This document shows, piece after piece, positions 17,549-25,555 of a stretch of 64,000 nucleotides of DNA (position 1 is its first letter; each line of letters begins with the position of its first letter). The notes below the pieces were generated by a model. The model saw nothing but the letters and a program-made list of their open reading frames with translations, was not told the origin of the DNA and made no database searches. Source of the stretch: Rhodovulum marinum (lineage in GTDB: Bacteria > Pseudomonadota > Alphaproteobacteria > Rhodobacterales > Rhodobacteraceae). Location of the stretch: positions 240,474-304,473 of the forward strand of contig NZ_SLXP01000001.1 in NCBI RefSeq assembly GCF_004343075.1, read 5' to 3'. A program made the position numbers and the translations under genes.

Positions 17549-17786
17549 TCTTTTCTTTCTCCGCAAGCAAGAACAAATACTGTCGAGCGATCAAGAGCAG
17601 AAGCGTAAGCAGGACGAGCCACCAAAGATTGAAAATCGTATTCTTCGCTTCGGTTGCTATCCCGCCAATGTCCACTTTGGAGGTCACAAACCACGTTCCA
17701 ATTATTATCCACGGCCATGGTTTGGTGAACACTTGGACGAGTGCCTGCCCCCCCAGAGCTGCGAGAATTGGAAGTGCCATATACAC
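17529..17786 (-). CDS. small two-helix membrane protein, unknown
   Basis: 85 residues. Segments LPILAALGGQALVQVF and NLWWLVLLTLLLLIARQYLFLL look membrane-bound, with a short charged C-terminus (EKEKSARRGE). It overlaps the start of the four-helix protein, so the two are likely translated together. AT-rich composition marks it as part of the same transferred islet. Small paired membrane proteins can be toxins or defence effectors, but nothing here proves that. Confidence 0.55.
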   Translation of the reverse strand: MYMALPILAALGGQALVQVFTKPWPWIIIGTWFVTSKVDIGGIATEAKNTIFNLWWLVLLTLLLLIARQYLFLLAEKEKSARRGE

Positions 17787-17906
17787 TCACTCCATCAAAC
17801 TGCAAAACCAGTATGCCATGCCCGACGAGGCTAGGGTAGGTAGCAATTCGTCCCATCGGCAAGCTTGAAATCGTACCAACCACCTTAGCCACCACTGCCC
17901 CGCATC

Positions 17907-17933
17907 GGTAGGTTTCACCCACCCTGCGCCGCC
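17907..17933. repeat. palindromic repeat family, copy A (right half)
   Basis: GGTTTCACCCACCCTGCGCCGCC matches the right half of the nested palindromes at 18497 and 19230. Similarity with copy B continues downstream (GACGCCAATCA, then GATCGGCC-like sequence). The 351-bp gene-free stretch 17787-18137 holds this repeat and an AT-rich promoter region; I see no real gene in it. Confidence 0.6.
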
Positions 17934-18089
17934 TTGTCCGCTTCGCGTCCCATTCGGGACGCCAATCACGGACCCGCGCCCCGGGTCGGCCGCCATGCAA
18001 GTGGGGGCAAGGTGGGGCGTGCAGGGGAGGCGGGGGCGTGAACGCCAGGCGCGCAGATTCGCGCCAGGGTTGTTTTTTTGCTTACCTAA

Positions 18090-18112
18090 AATATGCATTC
18101 GTGATACATATT
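18090..18112. promoter_or_regulatory. inverted repeat in AT-rich promoter region
   Basis: AATATG-N11-CATATT, extended by two inner matched pairs (AT/AT), lies 25 bp before the 115-residue unknown gene. A possible -35 (TTGCTT, 18078-18083) precedes it. The dyad would be placed to act as an operator over the -10 region. A strong AAGGAGA ribosome site follows. Recognition is by pattern only. Confidence 0.4.
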
Positions 18113-18137
18113 AGCTATTGGAAACAAGGAGACAGCC

Positions 18138-18485
18138 ATGAAACGTCCGACGCATTTGGAAAAGGACTACCTCAAGGACCTTATGGAAAAGGCGCGTGTC
18201 GAGGAGATCGAGGGGTGGCGCGATACCATTGTGAAAAAACTGGAATACCTGGACCTGGTCCAGCCCGACGGGCCGCACCTGCCCGAGCCGATCCCGCAGG
18301 GTTACGATGACCCGCTTTTCTATGACGACCCGCTTTTCCGGCGCATCATCGCCAAGGATCCGAAACTGACCGACTGGGCCGAACGCCTGTCGGTGGCGCG
18401 CCAGAAAAAGGCGGCGAAAGCCCTGCTGGCGGTTCTGGACACCGCGTTGAAAGCAAAACAGCGCGACCTCGCCCCGCACCGCTGA
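18138..18485 (+). CDS. unknown 115-residue soluble protein
   Basis: A charged helical protein (MKRPTHLEKDYLKDLMEKARVE) with a Pro-rich middle and a tandem repeat (YDDPLF twice, near residues 56-67). It ends in a Lys/Ala-rich helix. No signal peptide or TM helix. Start supported by a strong AAGGAGA Shine-Dalgarno at good spacing. It lies between copies A and B of the palindromic repeat. No family recognised. Confidence 0.65.
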   Translation: MKRPTHLEKDYLKDLMEKARVEEIEGWRDTIVKKLEYLDLVQPDGPHLPEPIPQGYDDPLFYDDPLFRRIIAKDPKLTDWAERLSVARQKKAAKALLAVLDTALKAKQRDLAPHR

Positions 18486-18489
18486 GCAC

Positions 18490-18572
18490 GCAGCGTAGGG
18501 TGGGTGCCAACCCACCGCCTCGCTCCCGTCGCACCGCGCGGGGCGGTGGGGTTCACCCACCCTGCGCCGCCC
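18490..18572. repeat. palindromic repeat family, copy B (complete)
   Basis: Nested palindrome: outer arms AGGGTGGGTG (18497-18506) and CACCCACCCT (18554-18563), inner arms CCACCGCC and GGCGGTGG. It follows the stop codon of the 115-residue gene by a few bases and may also act as its terminator. Copy C has the same shape with compensatory base changes, so the structure seems to matter. Confidence 0.7.
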
Positions 18573-18580
18573 AGCCCCCC

Positions 18581-18594
18581 TTGACGCCAATCAA
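18581..18594. promoter_or_regulatory. FNR-type dyad TTGAC-N4-ATCAA
   Basis: TTGAC-GCCA-ATCAA differs from the FNR consensus (TTGAT-N4-ATCAA) at one position. It lies 121 bp upstream of the secreted 169-residue protein. The same GACGCCAATCA string follows repeat copy A, so it may instead just be part of the repeat unit. Confidence 0.3.
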
Positions 18595-18714
18595 TGACCG
18601 CCGCGCAGGATCGGCCATCCTGCACATAGGAGTCACGGGGCCGGGCCGCGCGGGCGGCGTCCCCTGGCGATCTGGGGAAGGGCGGGCCGCGGGGCGCTGC
18701 CCGGGGAGGTTGCG

Positions 18715-19224
18715 ATGCTTGCACGGTTCATGTCCGCCATTCTTGCCACCCTGCTGCTGGCCACGCCGGTCAGGGCGCAGTTCGATGAACGGGTGCTGTT
18801 CCAGCAGGGCGCGTGGCATGTCTCTTACGTGCGCAACACCGTGACCGGGCAGGACTGGTGCGAGGCGGCGACGGTCAACGCCAACGGCACGTCCTTCGAC
18901 ATCACGCTGTTCGGCGACGGGGCGGCGGCGATGTTCATCATCGATGCCGACTGGGATTTCGGCGGGCACATGTATTTCCCGCTTTACGTCGATATCGACC
19001 GGTCGCGCTGGACGGTGGACGCGACGGCGGGGCGCAACGCGATCTCGTTCTATTTCGGGGAATACGAGGCGACGCGGCGCTTTCTGCGGGAATTGCAGGC
19101 GGGCAACGCGGTGGCGGTCTACGAGGAAGGCGGCTCGGGGCGGTCTTTCGCGCGGTTCTCGCTGAGCGGGTCGCGCAACGCCATCGACGCGGTTTTCGAG
19201 TGCTGGTCGATCATCACCTATTGA
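18715..19224 (+). CDS. unknown secreted protein
   Basis: 169 residues with a signal peptide (MLARFMSAILATLLLATPVRA, cleavage near residue 21). The mature part is rich in beta strands (SFDITLFGDGAAAMFIID, GGHMYFPLYVDID) and has two cysteines, one near residue 43 and one near the C-terminus, which could form a disulphide. It has no recognised domain. It lies between repeat copies B and C. Confidence 0.7.
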   Translation: MLARFMSAILATLLLATPVRAQFDERVLFQQGAWHVSYVRNTVTGQDWCEAATVNANGTSFDITLFGDGAAAMFIIDADWDFGGHMYFPLYVDIDRSRWTVDATAGRNAISFYFGEYEATRRFLRELQAGNAVAVYEEGGSGRSFARFSLSGSRNAIDAVFECWSIITY

Positions 19225-19229
19225 CGGGC

Positions 19230-19283
19230 GCAGGGCGGGCGCCACCCCACCATTGGCCGGGCGGTGGGTTTCACCCGCCCTGC
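19230..19283. repeat. palindromic repeat family, copy C (complete)
   Basis: Outer arms GCAGGGCGGG and CCCGCCCTGC flank inner segments CCACC and GGTGGG. Relative to copy B, paired positions change together (GGGTGGG/CCCACCC to GGGCGGG/CCCGCCC). It begins 5 bp after the stop codon of the secreted protein and precedes the DUF218 gene. Confidence 0.65.
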
Positions 19284-19341
19284 CCCCGGGCCGCGCCGGG
19301 CGGTTGACGCCGCCCGCGCCCGGCGCGAGGCTGGCGCCCGC

Positions 19342-19806
19342 ATGACCCACGCGATCCTGATCCTGGGCGCGGCGATGGCGGCCGATGGCCGGCCGGGTCC
19401 CGCGCTGATCCGCCGCGCGCGCCACGGCGCGGCGCTGTGGGCCGACATGCCCGGCGCGCTGGTCGTGGCCTCGGGCGGGGGCGGCGAGGCGGCGGCGATC
19501 GCGGCGATCTGCGTGGATGCCGGCGTGCCCGAGGCGCGGATCGTGCAGGAGACCCGGTCGCGCAACACCGCCGAGAACATCGCCTTTTCGGCGCCCCTGC
19601 TGGCCGCGCGCGGGATCGGGCGGGTCACGCTGGTGACCGATTACTACCACCTGCCCCGCGCGCGCCTGCTGGCGCGGCGGGCCGGGCTGCGGGTGGTGCC
19701 CGCCGCGCCCCGCCACGGGATCGGGCGGCCGCACCGGCACGCCTGGCTGGTGCTGCGCGAGGCGGCGGCGCTGTTGCTGGCGCTTAGCGGAAGACGTCGA
19801 CCGTGA
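19342..19806 (+). CDS. YdcF/SanA-like DUF218 protein
   Basis: 154 residues. The DUF218 pattern is visible: ILILGAAMAADGRPGPAL at the N-terminus, ALVVASGGGGE in the second strand, RSRNTAENIAFSAPLL, and RVTLVTDYYHLPRARLLARRAG. Family members act in envelope or polysaccharide metabolism; the reaction is poorly defined. Start chosen at the ATG after repeat copy C. Its end overlaps the convergent next gene by 23 bp. Confidence 0.75.
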   Translation: MTHAILILGAAMAADGRPGPALIRRARHGAALWADMPGALVVASGGGGEAAAIAAICVDAGVPEARIVQETRSRNTAENIAFSAPLLAARGIGRVTLVTDYYHLPRARLLARRAGLRVVPAAPRHGIGRPHRHAWLVLREAAALLLALSGRRRP

Positions 19807-20185
19807 CGTGATCCCCCAGCCCGTTCCGGCCCCAGACCTGCACCACGACCGTGGCGCCGCCCGCGACGATCGCCTGGGCCGCGACCGGATCGATCCGCCC
19901 GCGCATCAGCATCTGTTCCATCGCCGCGCGGTTGCCCATGTCGGCGAAGAAACTGTCGCCCTGGTCGCCCACGTCGCGCAGCCCGTAGCGGTGGAAATTG
20001 GCCCGGTCCTGGCGCAGGATCTGCCAGGGTTCGACCAGCCGGATACCACGGGAATTGTACAGGTCCTGCGCACCGATCACGGCGACGTATTGTTCCAGCA
20101 ATTGTTGGGCGGGGGCGAGGGCCGGCGCGCAGATCAGGGCGGCGGTCAGCAGGGCGGGGCGGAAACGGGATCGCATGGGCGTCAC
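19784..20185 (-). CDS. unknown small secreted protein
   Basis: 133 residues with a signal peptide (LLTAALICAPALAPA, cleavage before QQ). The body, with YVAVIGAQDLYNSRGIRL and VVVQVWGRNGLGDHVTVDVF, looks alpha/beta. An in-frame second Met (residue 4) could also be the start. No family recognised. It lies 25 bp downstream of the ABM gene on the same strand. Confidence 0.6.
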   Translation of the reverse strand: MTPMRSRFRPALLTAALICAPALAPAQQLLEQYVAVIGAQDLYNSRGIRLVEPWQILRQDRANFHRYGLRDVGDQGDSFFADMGNRAAMEQMLMRGRIDPVAAQAIVAGGATVVVQVWGRNGLGDHVTVDVFR

Positions 20186-20210
20186 CTTTGAGGCGCGGGC
20201 GGGACCGGGC

Positions 20211-20531
20211 CTAGTTGAAGCTGCCGAAGACCTCGTACATCACGGGTTCGAAGCTTTTGCACAGTTCGGCGATGCGGCGGTTGCGGGTGCGCATCTCGTC
20301 CGAGCGCAGCATCGCCTGGAAATCCTCGCGCCGCTTCCATTGCGAATAGTTGGCGATGCGGGTCTGGGCGTCGTTCACGTGCAGCCCCGCGCCGATGAAG
20401 CCGGGCTGTTTCGAGATGAAGTTGGTATAGGCGTCGTGCAGCTCGTCCAGCAGGTCCTGGCAGGTGCCGGGGGTGACATCGAAGGTGGTGATGACCGTCT
20501 GCAGGTCGGCGTCCTGGGAAATCGTGGGCAT
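20211..20531 (-). CDS. antibiotic biosynthesis monooxygenase (ABM) domain protein
   Basis: 106 residues forming a single ferredoxin-like ABM fold. VITTFDVTPGTCQDLLDEL and QPGFIGAGLHVNDAQTRIANYSQW are typical. Family members are small dimeric enzymes or binding proteins for aromatic or haem-like substrates. Function here is not predictable. Confidence 0.75.
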   Translation of the reverse strand: MPTISQDADLQTVITTFDVTPGTCQDLLDELHDAYTNFISKQPGFIGAGLHVNDAQTRIANYSQWKRREDFQAMLRSDEMRTRNRRIAELCKSFEPVMYEVFGSFN

Positions 20532-20562
20532 GGGAAGTTTCCGTTCTTCTGGGGGGAACTCG

Positions 20563-20970
20563 TCAGCGGATCACGTGGACCGAGCAGGGCGCGTGGCGCA
20601 CCACCCGGGCGGCGGTCGAGCCGAGGAAATAATCCTTCAGGCCCGGGCGGTGGGAATGCATCACGATGCAGTCCACGTCGTGGCGTTCGGCGTAATCGAC
20701 GATGGTCATGCCGGCATGGCCGGTGATCACGCGGATCTCGATATCGGGGGCGTCTTCCAGTTCGCCCTTGAGGTCGTCATGGATCGCGGCCCGCGTCCTG
20801 GCCTCCTGGTCCGCGGGCAGGTATTGCGACACGTAGGGCGGGATCGCCTCGGCGACGGTCAGCACGGTGATCTTGCCGTCGGTGTTCCGCAGTCGCCGCG
20901 CAAGCGCCAGCACATCGTCGAGATGGGGGCCGTGATCGACGGCGACGGGAACCAGGATATTGCTGTACAT
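20563..20970 (-). CDS. universal stress protein (UspA family)
   Basis: 135 residues. N-terminal MYSNILVPVAVDHG and C-terminal YFLGSTAARVVRHAPCSVHVIR are UspA hallmarks. The ATP-binding G-x2-G-x9-G(S/T) motif is partly lost (SHRPGLKDYFLGST), so ATP binding is uncertain. I chose the ATG with a strong GGGAGGGT site, not an in-frame codon 65 residues earlier. It follows the ParA-like gene by 64 bp. Confidence 0.88.
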   Translation of the reverse strand: MYSNILVPVAVDHGPHLDDVLALARRLRNTDGKITVLTVAEAIPPYVSQYLPADQEARTRAAIHDDLKGELEDAPDIEIRVITGHAGMTIVDYAERHDVDCIVMHSHRPGLKDYFLGSTAARVVRHAPCSVHVIR

Positions 20971-21034
20971 CGGTTTTACCCTCCCTTGGCCGGTCCAGAA
21001 TGGCAAAGCCGGGCGGGCGCGACCTTGACGCAAA

Positions 21035-21667
21035 TCATGTGCGCACGACGGACAGCACCTCGGCGGCGAGCGCGTCGATCTCGGCCGCGGCGGGGCCCTT
21101 GCGGGCGGCTTCCTGCACGCCGCGGCCCTGGCCCAGCGTTTCGGCATAGGCGACGCGGTTGGCAAGCCGGGCCGCGGCCAGCATCGCGGTCAGGCCCGCG
21201 GCGGTTTCGGAAATCTCGGCGGCGAGGCGTGTGCCCGCCTTGATCCGGTTCAGCACGACCATGGTCGCCTTGTCCTCGCGCCGGGCGAGATCGAGCACGC
21301 CCTCGGTGGCCCAGAGATCCACGTGCGAGACCGAGACCGGCACCAGCACCAGGTCGGCGGCGCGCAGCGCGGGGCGCAGGTCGCTGTCGGCCTTGGGGGG
21401 CGTGTCGACCAGCACCACGTCGTTGTCGCGGGCGAGTTTGGAACACTCGTATTCCACGCCCCAGGCCGAGGCGGTCGAGAAATCCATGTCCGGGTCGGCG
21501 CCTTCGATCCGGGTCATGAACCAGCGGCCCAGGCTGCCCTGCGGGTCGGTATCGACCAGCCCCACGTTCAGCCCGCTGCGCGCGAAGGCCACGGCCAGGT
21601 TGACCGCGAGCGTGGTCTTGCCGCTGCCGCCCTTTTGCTGGGCTATGGTGATGATCTTGCCGGCCAT
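21035..21667 (-). CDS. orphan ParA/MinD-like ATPase
   Basis: 210 residues. A deviant Walker A, KGGSGKTT, lies at residues 12-19. [11 protein letters not shown] follows (about 40-50), then [23 protein letters not shown]. These are hallmarks of the ParA family that position DNA or protein cargo on the nucleoid. No parB or partition site is adjacent, and the gene is shorter than chromosomal ParA. It is probably an orphan cargo-positioning ATPase. Confidence 0.85.
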   Translation of the reverse strand: MAGKIITIAQQKGGSGKTTLAVNLAVAFARSGLNVGLVDTDPQGSLGRWFMTRIEGADPDMDFSTASAWGVEYECSKLARDNDVVLVDTPPKADSDLRPALRAADLVLVPVSVSHVDLWATEGVLDLARREDKATMVVLNRIKAGTRLAAEISETAAGLTAMLAAARLANRVAYAETLGQGRGVQEAARKGPAAAEIDALAAEVLSVVRT

Positions 21668-21853
21668 GTCCGCCCCCCAACACCCATTTTGCTGCGGCGC
21701 AGCATATGCGCCGATGCAGCCCTTGCCCAGCCCCTATTCGGCGCGCTGCGCACCGATTTCAGGGCGAAAGCCGCCGCAAGCGGCCGTTTCCGCCGGGCTG
21801 TGGCCAGAGGACCGCGCAGGCGCGGGAATTGCAAGCGGCGGCTTTCGGTCAAC

Positions 21854-21869
21854 GAATGGTTAACCATTC
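21854..21869. promoter_or_regulatory. 16-bp perfect palindrome containing TTAACCAT
   Basis: GAATGGTTAACCATTC reads the same on both strands and contains the CtrA half-site TTAACCAT in both directions. It ends 35 bp before the start of the envelope protein gene, so it could be a CtrA site or an operator for that gene. Confidence 0.45.
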
Positions 21870-21904
21870 TGGCGCGAAGCTGGTGGCGAAGGGGGATTTT
21901 CGCG

Positions 21905-22633
21905 ATGCGCCGCACCGCCCTGCTGGCCCTGCCGATCTGGCTGATCGCCGCGCCGATGGCGCAGGCGGGCGCGTGGCTGCGCGAGGATGGCGCCCTGATG
22001 CTGGCGTTTTCGCACGAGATGACCCGGCCCGGCGGCGGCGGGGACGCGGCGGGATATACGTCTGTCTATGCCGAATACGGGCTGACCGAGAAACTGACGA
22101 TCGGGCTGGACGCGGGCAAGGGCGAGGCGGCGGACGACTGGAAGGCGGTGGCCTTCGTGCGGATGGGGCGCGAATTCGGCTGGCTGCCGGGGCGCGTGGC
22201 GGCCGAATTCGGCCTGGGCGCGGCGGGGTCGTCCGAAACCGGGGTCGAGGCGGTGGTTCAGCCCGGGATCAGCTGGGGCCACAGTTTCGAAACCGAACGC
22301 GGCTGGGCCTGGGTGAATGTCGACGCCAAGGCGGTGATCCAGCTGGCCGCCGCGACCGAAACCGGCAGCATCCAGACGGTGGCGGGCCTGCCGATGGCGC
22401 TGCGCGATGGTTACAAGCTGGACATGACGCTGGGGCTGAACCTGAACCCGCGCACCCAGGTCAGCGTCGAGATGCGGTTCGAGGCCCCGGCCGAGGGCGA
22501 CAATTCGCTGCGGCTGGTGCCGGGCGTGGCGCGCCGGCTGGGCGAGAGGAGCTGGGTCACGCTGGGCGGCATCGTGGGGCTGGGCGACGCGGGATCGGTG
22601 GGGGTCGTGCTGGGCAGCCGGGTCGAATTCTGA
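21905..22633 (+). CDS. predicted outer-membrane beta-barrel or secreted protein
   Basis: 242 residues with a signal peptide (LLALPIWLIAAPMAQA). Alternating hydrophobic strands (YTSVYAEYGLTEKLTIGLDAG, RGWAWVNVDAKAVIQLAAATE) and a C-terminus ending in F (GSRVEF) suggest an outer-membrane barrel. No family recognised with certainty. Start chosen at the ATG before MRRTALLALP; the upstream open frame lies in the intergenic region. Confidence 0.65.
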   Translation: MRRTALLALPIWLIAAPMAQAGAWLREDGALMLAFSHEMTRPGGGGDAAGYTSVYAEYGLTEKLTIGLDAGKGEAADDWKAVAFVRMGREFGWLPGRVAAEFGLGAAGSSETGVEAVVQPGISWGHSFETERGWAWVNVDAKAVIQLAAATETGSIQTVAGLPMALRDGYKLDMTLGLNLNPRTQVSVEMRFEAPAEGDNSLRLVPGVARRLGERSWVTLGGIVGLGDAGSVGVVLGSRVEF

Positions 22634-22849
22634 CCGCGCCATCGCCGATTCGGAACCACATCGCGCCTTTTCGTGGCATTTTCCCCGGGGCCCGGACAAT
22701 CGCGGTCCCGCCCCCCGCATTGCCCGGCCCTGCCGGGAAAATGGATCGCTAAATTTTGACAGACCCCTCCGGCTGGGGCAGACAGGGGGCCGTATCTGCA
22801 TTTCGGTGGGGGCCTGTGCAGATGTGACCAGACCGGAAGGACTGATCGC

Positions 22850-23626
22850 ATGGGAACCCACGACCGATACCCGCAGCCCACCCCCGTGGCGCCGCAGCCC
22901 ACCCACCCGTCGCGCCTGGCCGGGCATGACGCCGGCGCCGTGATGCGCCGCTACGAGGTGAACGGCCTGTGCCCGGACGGCTATCCGCAGCATTTCATCC
23001 GCGCCCTGCCCGCCGAGCCGCATATCGACGAGGCCTTCGCCGCCTTTGCCCATGGCACGCTGATCGCGACGCCGGGCGGGCCGGTCGCGGTCGAGGACCT
23101 GGCGCCGGGCATGACGCTGGCGACCGCGGATGCGGGGCCGCAGCGGCTGATGTGGGTGGGGTCGACCGTGCTGATGCCGATGGCCGGCGCGCTGCGCAGC
23201 GACCTGCCGGTGCTTACGCGGGTGACCGCCGACAGCCTGGGGCTGGGCCGACCGATGCCCGACCTGATCCTGGGGCCGCGCGCGCGGATGCTGTTCCGTC
23301 ACCCCGGCTGCCACGAGATCCTGGGCACGGGGCAGGCCTTTGCGCCGGCCTCGGCCTTTGTCGATGGCGTGGCGCTGATCGGGTTGCGGGTGACGCGCCC
23401 GACGCGGGTGTTCCACCTGGCGCTTGAGGCGCAGCACGTCCTGCTGGCCAACGGGGTCGAGGTGGAAAGCTATCACCCCGGGGACAATGCCGCCGACCTG
23501 ATGGACCATGCCGGGCGGGTGAAATTCCTGGCGCTGTTCCCGCATCTCGGCGGGTTCGACGGGTTCGGGCCGATGGCCCTGCCCCGGTTGACGGCGTTCG
23601 AGATGGACCGGATGCGCGCCGCCTGA
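22850..23626 (+). CDS. Hint-domain (hedgehog/intein-like) protein lacking the catalytic Cys
   Basis: 258 residues. The Hint core is visible: FAHGTLIATPGGPVAVEDL (residues 66-84), LGPRARMLFRHPGC, and VFHLALEAQHVLLANGVEVE with the ESYHPG end. In self-splicing Hint proteins the first strand starts C-F-x-x-G-T; here the cysteine position is A65. Autoprocessing by the usual route is therefore unlikely. Many Rhodobacterales encode such Hint_2 proteins, often with RTX-type secreted proteins. No signal peptide is visible. Confidence 0.8.
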   Translation: MGTHDRYPQPTPVAPQPTHPSRLAGHDAGAVMRRYEVNGLCPDGYPQHFIRALPAEPHIDEAFAAFAHGTLIATPGGPVAVEDLAPGMTLATADAGPQRLMWVGSTVLMPMAGALRSDLPVLTRVTADSLGLGRPMPDLILGPRARMLFRHPGCHEILGTGQAFAPASAFVDGVALIGLRVTRPTRVFHLALEAQHVLLANGVEVESYHPGDNAADLMDHAGRVKFLALFPHLGGFDGFGPMALPRLTAFEMDRMRAA

Positions 23627-23645
23627 TCGGCGGCGCGGCCGCGGC

Positions 23646-25353
<1,708 letters not shown>

Positions 25354-25555
25354 GCGGGGAATAGCGGCCCGCGGGACGGGCCGGGCCGGGGACGACCTGC
25401 CGCGCATTGGTGCATTTGCGACAATTCCGGCCCTTATTCGCGGGGCCGGCCGGCTTGTGCTTGAATCTCGCCACGGTTGCACGTTATGGCGCGCGCGATG
25501 CCGGAGCGGTCCGGCCAGCCCCCGTGCTTTTCGCGAAAGTCATCAGGTCTGCCCC

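Noticed and set aside
17096-17880. Prophage or integrative element at the AT-rich islet
   Set aside because: No integrase, capsid, recombinase or transfer gene is present; only the partial uvrB copy hints at past insertion.
17787-18098. 103-codon minus-strand open frame over repeat copy A
   Set aside because: It translates the palindromic repeat and has no homology or ribosome site that I can support.
22758-22790. TTGACA promoter before the Hint gene
   Set aside because: A TTGACA is present, but no -10 box lies at a suitable distance, so I did not annotate it.
25354-25555. Riboswitch before the Sat-CysC gene
   Set aside because: No SAM or other sulfur-related riboswitch core could be recognised; only a weak promoter-like pair.
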